Positions 37,694 through 47,332 are shown, counted from the first letter of the stretch. The stretch: DNA of 64,000 nt from Moduliflexus sp964602655 (GCA_964602655.1 CAZRSF010000009.1:48609-112608); one strand, 5' to 3'. A program made the numbers and translations. Notes: generated by a model from the sequence alone, not told the origin.

Positions 37694-37902
37694 AAGTCAA
37701 CGCGCTCTTTCTCGCTGCGTTCGACCCAGGGCGTAAATTTCATGCGAAAGCGTTCGACGATCTCGCTGCCGACGCGGAATTCCAGGACATCCTCGTCGTG
37801 ATTCATATTCAGCGTAAAGGCCGACTGGCTCGCATTGATTTTTTCCACCAGACGAGTGCAGGTGTCAATATCCATTTGGATGATGTCTTTGTACGTAAAC
37901 AT
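37690..37902 (-). CDS. Small unrecognised protein coupled to the amidohydrolase
   Basis: 70 residues from ATG 37902 (MFTYKDIIQMDIDTCTRLVE); the longer frame to 37920 has no better ribosome site. Mixed alpha/beta composition with FTLNMNHDEDVLEFRVGSEI in the middle; no motif I can name. Its stop overlaps the GTG start of the amidohydrolase, so the two are translated together. Confidence 0.6.
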   Translation of the reverse strand: MFTYKDIIQMDIDTCTRLVEKINASQSAFTLNMNHDEDVLEFRVGSEIVERFRMKFTPWVERSEKERVDL

Positions 37903-38087
37903 CGTTCTTGCGCGGCACATTGCCGGGAAACGGCGACGCCGCCTCTCAGCGATGACCGTGCCAATTCGGTTGAAACTCGTGAGGTTTTTACGTGAATGAA
38001 CGATTGTGAATCGCTATAAATAAAATGCGATATGCCGCGCCTCCTGTCAATGAGAAAATTGCAGGAAAATTCCGAATCCTCGCCAAT

Positions 38088-38120
38088 AGCTGTCAGACAC
38101 TTTTGAAGTGTCTGACAGCT
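38088..38120. terminator. TGTCAGACAC palindrome, copy 3
   Basis: Perfect 15-base arms with flanks agc / gct around ttg, between the xylulokinase stop and the 37690 gene. Likely ends the xylB transcript. Confidence 0.7.
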
Positions 38121-38134
38121 TTCCACTTCGCGGT

Positions 38135-39637
38135 TTATCCTCGCGCCGCCATGCGGGCGAAATGCGGCTGCAACGCCGGATATAGGGCGCGATAGACCTG
38201 ATACGTCTCCTCATAGCGCGGTGCGTTTGCGTCAATCGGCGCGAGTTCTTCGCCGAACGTGACGATGCGCCGACAGGCGTCTTCATACGACGAAAACACG
38301 CCTGCGCCGACGCCTGCGATCATCGCCGCGCCGGTGGCAGATTTCTCCGGCGTCTGCGCCGTGATCACCGGAAGCTGCATGATGTCGGCCTGAATTTGAC
38401 GCCAGAGTTGGCTCGACGCGCCGCCACCGCCTGCGATAATCCGGGTCGGGCGCACACCGAGTTCTTCGAACAACCCCATGCAGTCGCGCATGGCAAACAT
38501 CACGCCTTCCATGATGGCGCGGGTCAGATGCCCCCGCGTATGCGTATGCGACAGGCCGAAAAAGACGCCACGCGCCGCGCGATTCATGTGCGGTGTGCGT
38601 TCGCCTGCGAGGTACGGCAGAAAAATGACGCCTTCCGAGCCGGGCGGAACGGCGGCGGCTTCCCGCGTCATCTCGTCATACGACAGCGGCGCGTCCGGGC
38701 TGACGAGATTGCGAAACCATTTCAACGGGAGTCCTCCAGCCAGAATCGCGCCTAACAAATGCCATTTGCCCGGAATGCAATGCGGATAGGTGTGCATCCG
38801 CAAGCGTGGGTCAACCACGACCGCGTCAACGGTGGTAAACAGCGTGCCGCCCGTGCCGATCATCAGCAGCACGTCGCCCGGCGTCATCACGCCGCTGGCA
38901 AGCGCTCCCATTGTTTGATCGTTGCCGCCGTTCACGACTGGCGTTCCGACGCGCAAACCGGTTGCGGCGGCGGCTTCTGGTGTCACCGCTCCGATCACCT
39001 CTCCCGACGGTCTGACCTCTGGAAACATGGCGGAAGAGAAATCCAGCGCGGCGAGCATCTCTTGCGACCAGGCCAGACGCCGAACGTCATAGAGCGACGT
39101 GCCGCCCGCGTCGCTGGGGTCGGTGACGCAGCGTCCGGTCAGGCGGAATTTGATGTAATCTTTGGGGAGCAGCAGCGTGTGAATTTTGCGGTACGTCTCC
39201 GGTTCGTGGCGTTTGATCCAGAGCAGCGTGGCCGCCATGAAGCCCGAATCCACCGGATTGCCGACGGCGCGATGTAGCCCTTCGACGCCCATCATCTCGT
39301 AAATATCGCGACATTCCTGCCCGCTGCGCTGATCCGCCCAGATAATCGCGGGGCGCAGACTGCGTCCCGTTTCATCCAAAAATACCGGTCCGTGCATCTG
39401 CCCGGAAAAGCCGATCCCGCCAATCGCTTCCGGATCGATCTTTGATGTCGCCAAAACCTGTCCAATCGTCGTTTTGACGGCGTCCCACCAGACAGCGGGG
39501 TCTTGTTCAGCCCAGCCCGGTCGGGGCGTGTCAAAATCGTAGGCCTGCTGCCCGACGGCAACTGCGACGCCGTTTTCGTCCAGCAGCACGCTTTTCGCGC
39601 TGGACGTGCCAAGATCAATTCCTAAAAGGTAACGCAT
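38135..39637 (-). CDS. xylB: Xylulokinase (FGGY family)
   Basis: Phosphorylates D-xylulose for entry to the pentose phosphate pathway. 500 residues, full length. N terminus LLGIDLGTSSAKSVLLDENG, GWAEQDPAVWW, GIGFSGQMHGPVFLDETG, ATP/sugar loop GGNDQTMGALASG (about residue 233) with the likely catalytic Asp, and C-terminal IIAGGGGASSQLWRQIQADI. It fits XylB better than glycerol or ribulose kinases because of the SGQMHG and GGND blocks. It stands alone, divergent from a toxin-antitoxin module. Confidence 0.93.
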   Translation of the reverse strand: MRYLLGIDLGTSSAKSVLLDENGVAVAVGQQAYDFDTPRPGWAEQDPAVWWDAVKTTIGQVLATSKIDPEAIGGIGFSGQMHGPVFLDETGRSLRPAIIWADQRSGQECRDIYEMMGVEGLHRAVGNPVDSGFMAATLLWIKRHEPETYRKIHTLLLPKDYIKFRLTGRCVTDPSDAGGTSLYDVRRLAWSQEMLAALDFSSAMFPEVRPSGEVIGAVTPEAAAATGLRVGTPVVNGGNDQTMGALASGVMTPGDVLLMIGTGGTLFTTVDAVVVDPRLRMHTYPHCIPGKWHLLGAILAGGLPLKWFRNLVSPDAPLSYDEMTREAAAVPPGSEGVIFLPYLAGERTPHMNRAARGVFFGLSHTHTRGHLTRAIMEGVMFAMRDCMGLFEELGVRPTRIIAGGGGASSQLWRQIQADIMQLPVITAQTPEKSATGAAMIAGVGAGVFSSYEDACRRIVTFGEELAPIDANAPRYEETYQVYRALYPALQPHFARMAARG

Positions 39638-39848
39638 ATCGAAACCTCGCTTATAGATAGCCCAGCCCAGCGATAAATCGCCGGGCTCGCGGTTATTACA
39701 TCGAATCGGCTGCGTAACATCAGTGAATAATTATACAAAAACACTATTTGCAAATCAGAAACGGTGTCAAACGGAATTTGACGGAAGAATATTTTTCGCC
39801 TGAATCTTTCTGTTGACAAACCGTTTTTCGCGTGTTAGGTCATGAATT

Positions 39849-40118
39849 ATGACGACACGAGCCGCGCTGAAATCAGAAATAGACCGACTGCAAGAATCGG
39901 ATTTGGATATTGTGTACAGCATTATTCAGAGCATTCTTCGGCAATATGACCAGGCGGAGAAGCAGGCATTCATGACGAAGCTGCAAAACATCCGCATTGA
40001 GGGACCACCGGATTTTTCCCGCAAAATCGAAGAATATTTGAAACAGCAGGGGAATAACGCCGCAACGCTCAAGGAATTGACGGCGGGCGAAGGGGATTTG
40101 GGGAAAGAGCGAGTATGA
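39849..40118 (+). CDS. Antitoxin upstream of VapC
   Basis: 89 residues, mostly helical and charged (EIDRLQESDLDIVYSIIQSI, about residue 10), with a basic/acidic tail. The ATGA overlap with the next gene (vapC) and its size make it the probable antitoxin. I cannot assign a DNA-binding fold with certainty. No clear ribosome site. Confidence 0.72.
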   Translation: MTTRAALKSEIDRLQESDLDIVYSIIQSILRQYDQAEKQAFMTKLQNIRIEGPPDFSRKIEEYLKQQGNNAATLKELTAGEGDLGKERV

Positions 40119-40531
40119 AAAAACGCGCAGAAAGCTTGTTTGTGGATACGTCATTCGTGATCGCGTTGGTGAATGAGCGCGATGAGGATCATCGCAAAGC
40201 CCTCGCGCTGGCAAAGAAGTATCAACATTATCCTCTCATCACCACAGACGCGATTCTTTTGGAAGTCGAGAATGCCCTGTCAAGGCAGTATAAGCGGGAA
40301 ACGCTCGAAATTATCACCCACTTTTACACGTCGGACAACGTGACGATCATTCATCTGAATTCTTTGCTGCTGCAACGCGGGATTGAAATGTTCGACATTT
40401 ACAAACGGCAGAGTTGGGATTTGGTGGATTGCCTGTCGTTTGTCGTCATGCACGAATTAGGCATCACCGAAGCGCTCACCTCCGACATTCACTTCCAACA
40501 GGCGCATTTCGCCGCGCTGCTGCGGGAATGA
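40115..40531 (+). CDS. vapC: VapC-type PIN-domain toxin
   Basis: 138-residue PIN ribonuclease. Acidic site residues in LFVDTSFVIALVN, LLEVENALSR, SWDLVDCLSF and ALTSDIHFQQ. Overlaps the upstream antitoxin by four bases. Only distantly like the VapC at 21349, so a separate acquisition. Confidence 0.9.
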   Translation: MKKRAESLFVDTSFVIALVNERDEDHRKALALAKKYQHYPLITTDAILLEVENALSRQYKRETLEIITHFYTSDNVTIIHLNSLLLQRGIEMFDIYKRQSWDLVDCLSFVVMHELGITEALTSDIHFQQAHFAALLRE

Positions 40532-40559
40532 TACGAGCAGAGAATGGTTGCGTTTTTCA

Positions 40560-40590
40560 GTCCTGTCAGGGTTTAAATCCCTGACAGGAC
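40560..40590. terminator. GTCCTGTCAGGG palindrome
   Basis: Perfect 12-base arms gtcctgtcaggg / ccctgacaggac around tttaaat, after the vapC gene and before the convergent hydroxylase gene. Confidence 0.7.
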
Positions 40591-40639
40591 GTATCAAGAC
40601 GTAACGGCCTGCGTCCCGGCGGGTGTCTTTAAGAAGTCG

Positions 40640-42991
40640 TCAGATGTGAAAGGCGTGCGTATGGAATAGCGAGGCGGTATCTTGTCGAGCGCGCAGGGCG
40701 ACCAGCACTTTTTCAGCGGTAAGCGGCAGGTCGGTGATTCTGACGCCGACCGCGTCGAAAATCGCGTTGGCAATCGCCGGAGCCGGGCAATTAATCGGCA
40801 CTTCGGCGACCGACTTCGCGCCGTACGGGCCGGACGGTTCGTGCGTCTGAATGAGAATTGTTTCCAAACGCGGCATGTCGGCGGCGTTGAAAATTTTATA
40901 ATCCGCGAAATTCGGATTCAGCAGCCGCCCGTTGTCCTCGAATTTCATCTCTTCGAACAGCGCAAACCCTAAACCTTGCGTCACTGCGCCTTCGATCTGA
41001 CCTTCCGCAAGTTTCGGATTGATGGCAACGCCGCAATCTACCGCCACAACGAGCCGCAACACCTTCACCTGGCCTGTCTCCGTATCCACTTCGACTTCCG
41101 CAAATTGCGCCGTAAATGGCGGCGGACTGGTCTGCGACATATTCGACGCGGTGGCCGTAATCGGGCGTTTTTGATTGTGCGCCGCATACGCGCCGACCTG
41201 TTTGAAGGAGATCGCTTCGCCGCTTTCGCCGCTGATTCGGCAGGCGTTGTGTCCGTCTTCGTGCGTATATTCAAGTTTTTTGACCTGTTCGCCGAGCATT
41301 TTCCCCGCCACGCGCAAGATATTGTGCAACAACTGTTCCGCCGCCTTTTTGACGGCCCCGCCTGACACGTATGTCGTGCTGGAAGCATACGCGCCGACAT
41401 CGAACGGCGTCAGCGCGGTGTCGGACGATGTGATGCGAATGTCGTTCATGCTGATGCCGAGGGCTTCCGCCGCGATTTGCGTCAGAATCGTATCCGCGCC
41501 CGTGCCCAAATCGGTTGCGCCGACTAACAAGGCGATTGTGCCGTCATTGTTCAACGTCAGCGTGGCCGTCGCTTCGTCCACGCCCGCAATGCCGCTTCCC
41601 TGCATGGCGCAGGCCATGCCGAGACCGCGCTTGACCGTTCCGTCGCCGGGTTTGCTGCGTTTTTCATTCCAGCCGATGGCCGCCGCGCCGCGCTCGATAC
41701 ATTCGCCGAGTCCGCAGCTTAAGATTGTGCGTTCCTCTTTATCGCCGAACGCCGCCGCGACCGGGTCAACGTCTCCCTCTCGAATCCGATTTTTCTGACG
41801 CAATTCCAGCGGATCGATCCGCAAACGCGCCGCGATGTCGTCAAGCTGACTTTCGATGGCAAAGAAACCCTGTAACGCGCCGTAGCCGCGAAACGCGCCG
41901 CTGACCGGCAAATTGGTATAGACGGCATGAACGTCGTAATGAATATTGGGAATGCGATACAGCGGCAGGGTTTTGCGTCCGGTGCATTCCTGCACGGTCG
42001 GCGCATGATCGCCATACGCGCCGGTATTGCCGATGACGCGCATCTCCTGCGCGACTAATGTTCCATCGTTTTTTGCGCCGGTTTTCAGCCGAATCATTTG
42101 CGGATGACGGCAATATCCGCCGACGAATTCTTCATGTCGCTCGAAAATCAGCTTGACCGGGCGTTTGGTTCTCAACACAAGCAAGGCGACCACGTCTTCG
42201 AGGCACATCCCTTGTTTATTGCCGAATCCGCCGCCGATACGCGGTTTGATGACCCGAATCTGTTTCTCCGGCATTTCTAAAATTGCGGCCAACTGGCGTT
42301 GCGTATGAAACGGAACCTGCGTGCTGGTAATGATCGTGAGGATGCCGTTTTCATCGAGATAGCCGAACGTGGCGTGCGTTTCGAGGGCGCAATGTTTCGT
42401 CCGCTGCGTGGTGTAGGTGTTTTCGACAATCACGTCTGCGTCCTGAAAACCCTGTTCCACGCTGCCGATGTCAATCGCCGCAAACGCTGCGATATTGCGG
42501 GAAGCGTCGAAAATCCGCTCAGCGTCGGTTTCGTCATGAATGACGGGCGCGCCGGGCTGCATGGCGGCTTGCATGTCGAACACCGCCGGTAAGACCTCGT
42601 ATTCCACCTCAATCAGCGCGAGCGCAGCTTCGGCGATTTCCACGCTTTCCGCCGCCACAACCGCCACGCGGTCGCCGACAAATCGGACTTTTTCATCAAG
42701 AATCACGCGGTCATACGGCGATGGCTCCGGGTAGCTTTGCCCGGCCTTCGTATGTCGGATCGGTTTCACGTCTTTGTGCGTCAACACGGCCTGAACGCCC
42801 GGCAGCGTCAAGGCTTTTTCGACATCAATCGTTCGTATGTTCGCATGAGGATGCGGACTGGTAAGAATTTTGGCGTGAAGCAGCCCCGGCATGTCAAAGT
42901 CATCCGTATATTTGGCCGCGCCAGTGACAAGTCCGACGCCGTCAACTTTTTCGACAGACTCGCCGACCACGCGCAATGGTTTATGTTTCAT
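40640..42991 (-). CDS. Molybdenum hydroxylase large subunit (xanthine dehydrogenase family)
   Basis: 783-residue molybdopterin-binding subunit of the xanthine oxidase family. Motifs: GVGLVTGAAKYTDDFDMPGL at the N terminus; RIGGGFGNKQGMCLEDVVAL; VSGAFRGYGALQGFFAIESQ; GATDLGTGADTILTQIAAEA; IEGAVTQGLGFALFEEM; and the C-terminal GAKSVAEVPINCPAPAIANA holding the catalytic Glu. It hydroxylates an aromatic heterocycle or aldehyde. The small Fe-S subunit gene is just upstream. No FAD-binding medium subunit gene is found near it, so the electron acceptor differs or lies elsewhere. Confidence 0.93.
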   Translation of the reverse strand: MKHKPLRVVGESVEKVDGVGLVTGAAKYTDDFDMPGLLHAKILTSPHPHANIRTIDVEKALTLPGVQAVLTHKDVKPIRHTKAGQSYPEPSPYDRVILDEKVRFVGDRVAVVAAESVEIAEAALALIEVEYEVLPAVFDMQAAMQPGAPVIHDETDAERIFDASRNIAAFAAIDIGSVEQGFQDADVIVENTYTTQRTKHCALETHATFGYLDENGILTIITSTQVPFHTQRQLAAILEMPEKQIRVIKPRIGGGFGNKQGMCLEDVVALLVLRTKRPVKLIFERHEEFVGGYCRHPQMIRLKTGAKNDGTLVAQEMRVIGNTGAYGDHAPTVQECTGRKTLPLYRIPNIHYDVHAVYTNLPVSGAFRGYGALQGFFAIESQLDDIAARLRIDPLELRQKNRIREGDVDPVAAAFGDKEERTILSCGLGECIERGAAAIGWNEKRSKPGDGTVKRGLGMACAMQGSGIAGVDEATATLTLNNDGTIALLVGATDLGTGADTILTQIAAEALGISMNDIRITSSDTALTPFDVGAYASSTTYVSGGAVKKAAEQLLHNILRVAGKMLGEQVKKLEYTHEDGHNACRISGESGEAISFKQVGAYAAHNQKRPITATASNMSQTSPPPFTAQFAEVEVDTETGQVKVLRLVVAVDCGVAINPKLAEGQIEGAVTQGLGFALFEEMKFEDNGRLLNPNFADYKIFNAADMPRLETILIQTHEPSGPYGAKSVAEVPINCPAPAIANAIFDAVGVRITDLPLTAEKVLVALRARQDTASLFHTHAFHI

Positions 42992-43055
42992 AACTCTCCA
43001 TAAAAATCGTTCGCGAATTCAGGGTGTGGTAATAAGAGACGCGACTGGTCGTTTC

Positions 43056-43550
43056 TTATTTTTTCGCGCGTTTTGTGTTTCTCGTGGTTTCAGCCTTTTT
43101 TGCAGCGACCGAAAGGATCGCTTCTACCTGTTTTTTATAGCCGGTACATCGGCATAAATTTCCGACAATGGCCTCTCGAAGCTCTGGTTCTGATGGGCCT
43201 GGGCTTTCGTCTAAGAAGGCGTGCGCGGACAAAATCATGCCGGGAACGCAGAAACCGCACTGCGCCGCGCCGTGATCCAAAAACGCCTGCTGCAATGGAT
43301 GCAGTTTGCTGTTCGGCTTCGCCAGGCCTTCGATGGTTGTGATCTCCGCGTTATCCGCCTGCGCCGCCATCATCAGGCAGGATGTCACCGCTTTGCCATT
43401 GACAATCACCGTACATGCGCCGCAGTCTCCGGCTCTGCATCCGCATTTCACGCCGGTATATCCTTCCCGGCGCAGCACGTCTAACAGCACATCAGCCGGA
43501 GCAATCGTGAATGTCTTCTGTTCACCGTTTATTCTGACCGAAATTTCCAT
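43056..43550 (-). CDS. Molybdenum hydroxylase small subunit, [2Fe-2S]
   Basis: 164 residues from ATG 43550 (MEISVRINGEQKTFTIAPAD); the upstream frame to 43592 is non-homologous. The N-terminal plant-type ferredoxin cluster is CGCRAGDCGACTVIVNG with a further Cys near residue 58. The C-terminal helical cluster is QCGFCVPGMILSAHAFLDE and NLCRCTGYKKQVEAI. It transfers electrons from the molybdenum site. Expected partner: the large subunit gene immediately downstream. C-terminal tail rich in Lys/Arg. Confidence 0.93.
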   Translation of the reverse strand: MEISVRINGEQKTFTIAPADVLLDVLRREGYTGVKCGCRAGDCGACTVIVNGKAVTSCLMMAAQADNAEITTIEGLAKPNSKLHPLQQAFLDHGAAQCGFCVPGMILSAHAFLDESPGPSEPELREAIVGNLCRCTGYKKQVEAILSVAAKKAETTRNTKRAKK

Positions 43551-43970
43551 AGGTGCCGCTCTAATTTCATCTGCCGATTCACGTATTCGCAACCCTGCGA
43601 GGGTTTAAAGCCCTGACTGGGATATCTGATAGATTCGTTGTTCAATCCAGAACATCATGCCGGACGGGTTCGAAAAAGTCAAGGAGTTATCCTGCGCGCC
43701 TCGTAAATTTGTCATGATGTAATTATTTCGCTGTACCGGCGGACAGCCTTGTCCGCCGGTACGAAGGCGCTAAATCGTTGCGATAAATTTATGCCGCCGA
43801 AAGCATAGACTGTATTCTTGTGTATCGCCATTCTTGGGGTTTCGGGCTGGCGTTCTTTTCATTTGACAAGAACGGCGCGCTTTGTAAGATGGACGAGACG
43901 AACCGTATGAGACTCAATGCTGATACCACCTCGTGCCCTTCCAGGATGGGGAAATAAGGAGTTGCGTATA
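43551..43970. other. Intergenic region with degraded palindromes
   Basis: About 420 bases between divergent genes. It has a loose gagggtttaaagccctgac repeat (43591-43620) and a gtaccggcggac hairpin (43733-43762). No gene supported. Confidence 0.5.
43733..43762. repeat. GTACCGGCGGAC hairpin
   Basis: Perfect 12-base arms gtaccggcggac / gtccgccggtac around agcctt. Confidence 0.65.
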
Positions 43971-44846
43971 ATGCCGCCGACACACGAGCCCGAAAAACTC
44001 TGGACGATTTTAGAGATTTTGCAATGGACAATCAGTTTTTTCAAGGAGAAGCAGATTGAGCCGTCCCGTTTGACCGCCGAAGTCTTGTTAGCGCATGTGC
44101 TGAAAAAAGAGCGCATACACTTGTATGTCAATCACGATCAACCGATGACGCCCGCCGAACGCGAGACGTTCAGAGCGTTGATCCGTTTGCGCGTGCAGGG
44201 GACGCCGACGCAATACTTGACCGGTCGGCAGGAGTTCTGGTCAATGGAATTTGCGGTTGCGCCCGGCGTCTTGATTCCCCGCCCGGAAACCGAGCATCTG
44301 GTCGAAGCCGCGATTGAACGGGCGAAAACGCTTGAAAATCCGGCGATTGTGGATATCGGCACTGGCAGCGGCGCAATTGCAATCAGCCTGCATAAAGAGT
44401 TGCCGCAGGCCGCGATTTCTGCCAGCGATATTTCCGAAACCGCCCTGAATATCGCCCGCCGTAACGCCGAGACGCTCTTTCCGAACGGGCATCAGATCGC
44501 GTTCGTTCAAGGCGACCTGTTCGCGCCGTTTGCCGGGCAGACGTTTGATTTGATTGTGTCGAATCCCCCGTATCTATCAGCGCAGGAGTATGACGAACTT
44601 GCGCTGGAAATTCGGGAACATGAACCTCTTACAGCAATATGGGGTGGAGAAGATGGGTTGGATGCGTATCGGCGCTTGATTGCGGAAGCGAGCAATTATT
44701 TGCGCCCATCCGGATATCTCATCATTGAAATCGGCAGTACGCAAGCTGAAGACGTGACGCGACTTTGCCAGGAAAACGGCTGGACAGTGGAACAGGTCAT
44801 CAAAGATTACGCCGGGCTGGATCGGGTGGTGGCGGTAAAACGATAA
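43971..44846 (+). CDS. prmC: Peptide chain release factor N5-glutamine methyltransferase
   Basis: Methylates the GGQ glutamine of release factors. 291 residues from ATG 43971, preceded by ataaggag; the frame from 43917 has no ribosome site. Order: N-terminal helical domain; GTPTQYLTGRQEFWSMEF, VLIPRPETEHLVE, SAM site IVDIGTGSGAIAISL, catalytic IVSNPPYLS (about residue 196) and C-terminal IIEIGSTQAEDV. prmC is often next to prfA, but that gene is not in the window. Confidence 0.95.
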   Translation: MPPTHEPEKLWTILEILQWTISFFKEKQIEPSRLTAEVLLAHVLKKERIHLYVNHDQPMTPAERETFRALIRLRVQGTPTQYLTGRQEFWSMEFAVAPGVLIPRPETEHLVEAAIERAKTLENPAIVDIGTGSGAIAISLHKELPQAAISASDISETALNIARRNAETLFPNGHQIAFVQGDLFAPFAGQTFDLIVSNPPYLSAQEYDELALEIREHEPLTAIWGGEDGLDAYRRLIAEASNYLRPSGYLIIEIGSTQAEDVTRLCQENGWTVEQVIKDYAGLDRVVAVKR

Positions 44847-44850
44847 CCCT

Positions 44851-44905
44851 GGGATCGCCAGCATCCTGCTGGCCTGTCTTATGCCAGCAGGATGCTGGCG
44901 ATCCC
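44851..44905. terminator. Large inverted repeat between convergent genes
   Basis: Perfect 22-base arms (44851-44872 and 44884-44905) around an 11-base loop. It lies between prmC and the ROK gene and ends four bases before the ROK stop. Likely a bidirectional terminator. Confidence 0.75.
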
Positions 44906-44908
44906 GGC

Positions 44909-46078
44909 TTATTCGTGCGCGGTGTAGATTTTTTCCAGCGGCAGGAGCGATGCGCCGAGAATCGCGGCGTCTTCTTTCAGCGAGGCGCAGACAATCTGCA
45001 CGTCCTCTTGTCGCAAAATCGCGTGACCGCTAAAAATTTTGTCCCGCAGCAGCGGCAGAAATGCCTCCTCAAATCGGCTTAACGCGCCGCCAAGAATCAG
45101 GTAATGCGGGTCTTGAATCAGCAGAATATTGCGAATGCCGACCGCGACATATTCTGCATAGCGGTCGAGCGCCTGCTGCGCCGCTGTTTCGCCGGATGTG
45201 ACGCGAGCAAAAATCTCGTCCAGCGTGACCGCCTCTCCGACGATGTCGCGATAGATATTCAGCAGCGCGTTCGTTGACGCGAATGTTCCCCAACAGCCGT
45301 TGCCGCCGCAGGAACAGGGCGCACCTTCCAACGCAATCGCGATATGGCCGAATTCCCCGGCGCGTTTGTTGCAGCCATGATACAAATGCCCGCCCACGAC
45401 GATGCCGCCGCTGATGCTGCGGGGCAGCACGGAAAGAAAGACGATATTTTTCATCGCAGGCGCGGCGCCGAGAGTTAATTCTGCCATGACTGCCGCGTTC
45501 GCGTCGTTTTCGACAAAAATTGGCAGACCGAACACCGATTCATAATCAGAAAAAACGATGTTCTCGATGCCGAGCGTTGGCGCGGTATGCAGGAATTTCC
45601 GGTCTTCGTTGACGATGCCCGGCAGCGCAAACCCGATGCCTAAGACCTGGCGCTGCGAAATCTGCCGCGTTTGCAGGATGTCATTGATTTGTTGGCGAAT
45701 TGAGGCCATGACAGCCGCCATGTTCTGAAAATCAGAGCAGCTAAAATGGCGGCGGTCGCTGATATGAGAATCAAGGTTTGCTAAAACGATGCGAATGACG
45801 CGTTCTGCCGAAAATTCGACGCCAATCGAATAATAGGCGTTCGGCAGAAAACGGATAACCGTCGGGCGGCGTCCGCCGGTAGATACCGAGGTTCCAGCCT
45901 CTTCCGCGATGCCTTCGGCAACGAACTGGTGGATATTTTTGGTCACCGTCGGAATGCTGATTTCTAACGCCTGCGACATCTCAAGAATCGTCAATTCCCG
46001 TTGTCGGATGAGCAAGTGCAGAATGCGCTTGCGGTTTTCGCTGCGAATGGCGTTTTGATCGATAACTATCGGTTTCAC
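44909..46078 (-). CDS. ROK-family transcriptional regulator (NagC/XylR type)
   Basis: 389 residues. N-terminal winged helix (RKRILHLLIRQRELTILEMS, then QALEISIPTVTKNI; about 12-50) followed by the ROK sugar-kinase-like domain: GIGFALPGIVNED, VENDANAAVMAELTLGAAPA, the zinc motif CSCGGNGCWG and a C-terminal GASLLPLEKI. ROK regulators repress sugar genes and release DNA on sugar or sugar-phosphate binding. The neighbours are not sugar genes; xylB is about 5 kb away and could be a target. Start at ATG 46078. Confidence 0.9.
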   Translation of the reverse strand: MKPIVIDQNAIRSENRKRILHLLIRQRELTILEMSQALEISIPTVTKNIHQFVAEGIAEEAGTSVSTGGRRPTVIRFLPNAYYSIGVEFSAERVIRIVLANLDSHISDRRHFSCSDFQNMAAVMASIRQQINDILQTRQISQRQVLGIGFALPGIVNEDRKFLHTAPTLGIENIVFSDYESVFGLPIFVENDANAAVMAELTLGAAPAMKNIVFLSVLPRSISGGIVVGGHLYHGCNKRAGEFGHIAIALEGAPCSCGGNGCWGTFASTNALLNIYRDIVGEAVTLDEIFARVTSGETAAQQALDRYAEYVAVGIRNILLIQDPHYLILGGALSRFEEAFLPLLRDKIFSGHAILRQEDVQIVCASLKEDAAILGASLLPLEKIYTAHE

Positions 46079-46190
46079 AAAAAGTACGATGTTCGAAAAA
46101 GGGGTTGATGATGGTTGGCAATATCGTCGTTCCTACATTTTTAAACGGCTTTATAAAGTCAATAAAAAAACGCGAGAAAATTCGGAGAAC

Positions 46191-46223
46191 ACCTGTCAGA
46201 CACGTTGAACGTGTCTGACAGGT
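46191..46223. terminator. TGTCAGACAC palindrome, copy 4
   Basis: Perfect 16-base arms with flanks acc / ggt around one G, ending exactly at the stop of the radical SAM gene (46223-46225). Confidence 0.7.
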
Positions 46224-47323
46224 CAAATGGTTAAGCGAGGATCGAACAGATGCGAGAGATCGCGGTCGCAATTCGGCGTCCAGCCATAAACCTGCCGCCA
46301 GACTTGCGGGCTGTCCATGCAGAGATAGACAGGAATCTGCCGACCGTAGCGATGAATTTTGGCGAGCATCGAGCGATAAATTTCTAAGCGAATCGGTTTG
46401 AGATAGCGCATTTTATTGTCAGCGCAGGGGATGAACTCGCCGCAGAGAATCTGGCTGTCGGGAAAGCGGCGGCGAATAATCGGCTTCAATTCCGGCGCAT
46501 AGCGAAATCCGCCGAGGCTGATCCAACTGACATTGTCTGGCCGAATCGCGTCGAACATCTGCTCGATCACGCCGTGATATTCAGCCTCCCAACCGGGATA
46601 GTAGAAAATCGGGTCGAAATGAAAGCCGATCCGATAGCCAGCCTCCTGACATCGCGCCGCCGCTCGCAGCCGTTCGTCGAGCGTGGCGGTTTTCGGCTCT
46701 TCGCTGGCAATCCGGCGCGACGCATTGACCGACCACGCCACTGACACGCGCCCGCGATGGTCGAGCGTCAGCAGGTTCTCAATCAGATCGGATTTGGTTT
46801 TCATTTCTAACGTCGCGTTCGGGCGGTTCGCAAAAAACGGCACGACGATTTTGGAAAACTCGGTGATGTCGTCCATCGCGAGACTGTCGGTAAATTCGCC
46901 CGTGCCGACTCTGAACAGGCGCTTCGGGTCTTCGGAAAAGACCTGATCCAATTCCGTGAGCAAATCATCGGTATTCACGAAAAAGGTGATGAAGGGGTTG
47001 TTTTCGTAATAGCCCTGCAAAATGCAGTAGGAACAGTCGAGATGGCAATTCGTGGCAAAATTGACAACGTAATAGTTGCAGCAAATCTGGCCTTTCGTGC
47101 CCGGACATTTTTTGAAAAAACGGCCGCGCTGCGTGGTCAGGAATAAGACCTGCTTTCCCGCGTCAATCCGGCTGGCGCTGGATTGCAGCGCGGCAAGCGC
47201 CTCGGCCTTGTCTTTGACACGCACGACCGGCACATGCGGCAGACGCGCCAGCATCTCCGCCGTTTTCGGATACGGCGCGGCGGCTTCGTCTATGTAAATG
47301 ATCTCCGGGGTGTAATGTTCCAT
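46223..47323 (-). CDS. Spore-photoproduct-lyase-like radical SAM protein
   Basis: 366 residues from ATG 47323 (MEHYTPEIIYIDEAAAPYP). Upstream codons to 47407 only translate a palindrome. The 4Fe-4S/SAM motif is TNCHLDCSYCILQGYY (C-x3-C-x2-C). Further family blocks are FRVGTGEFTDSLAMDD, LEMKTKSDLIENLLT, VSVAWSVNASRRI, GFHFDPIFYYPGWE, ISLGGFRYAPELKPII and PVYLCMDSPQVWRQVYGW. True SplB reverses UV lesions in spores, but homologues occur in non-spore formers where they probably repair or modify other substrates. The next gene upstream encodes a ParB-like protein; an inverted-repeat element separates them. Confidence 0.88.
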   Translation of the reverse strand: MEHYTPEIIYIDEAAAPYPKTAEMLARLPHVPVVRVKDKAEALAALQSSASRIDAGKQVLFLTTQRGRFFKKCPGTKGQICCNYYVVNFATNCHLDCSYCILQGYYENNPFITFFVNTDDLLTELDQVFSEDPKRLFRVGTGEFTDSLAMDDITEFSKIVVPFFANRPNATLEMKTKSDLIENLLTLDHRGRVSVAWSVNASRRIASEEPKTATLDERLRAAARCQEAGYRIGFHFDPIFYYPGWEAEYHGVIEQMFDAIRPDNVSWISLGGFRYAPELKPIIRRRFPDSQILCGEFIPCADNKMRYLKPIRLEIYRSMLAKIHRYGRQIPVYLCMDSPQVWRQVYGWTPNCDRDLSHLFDPRLTI

Positions 47324-47332
47324 AAATGCGAA

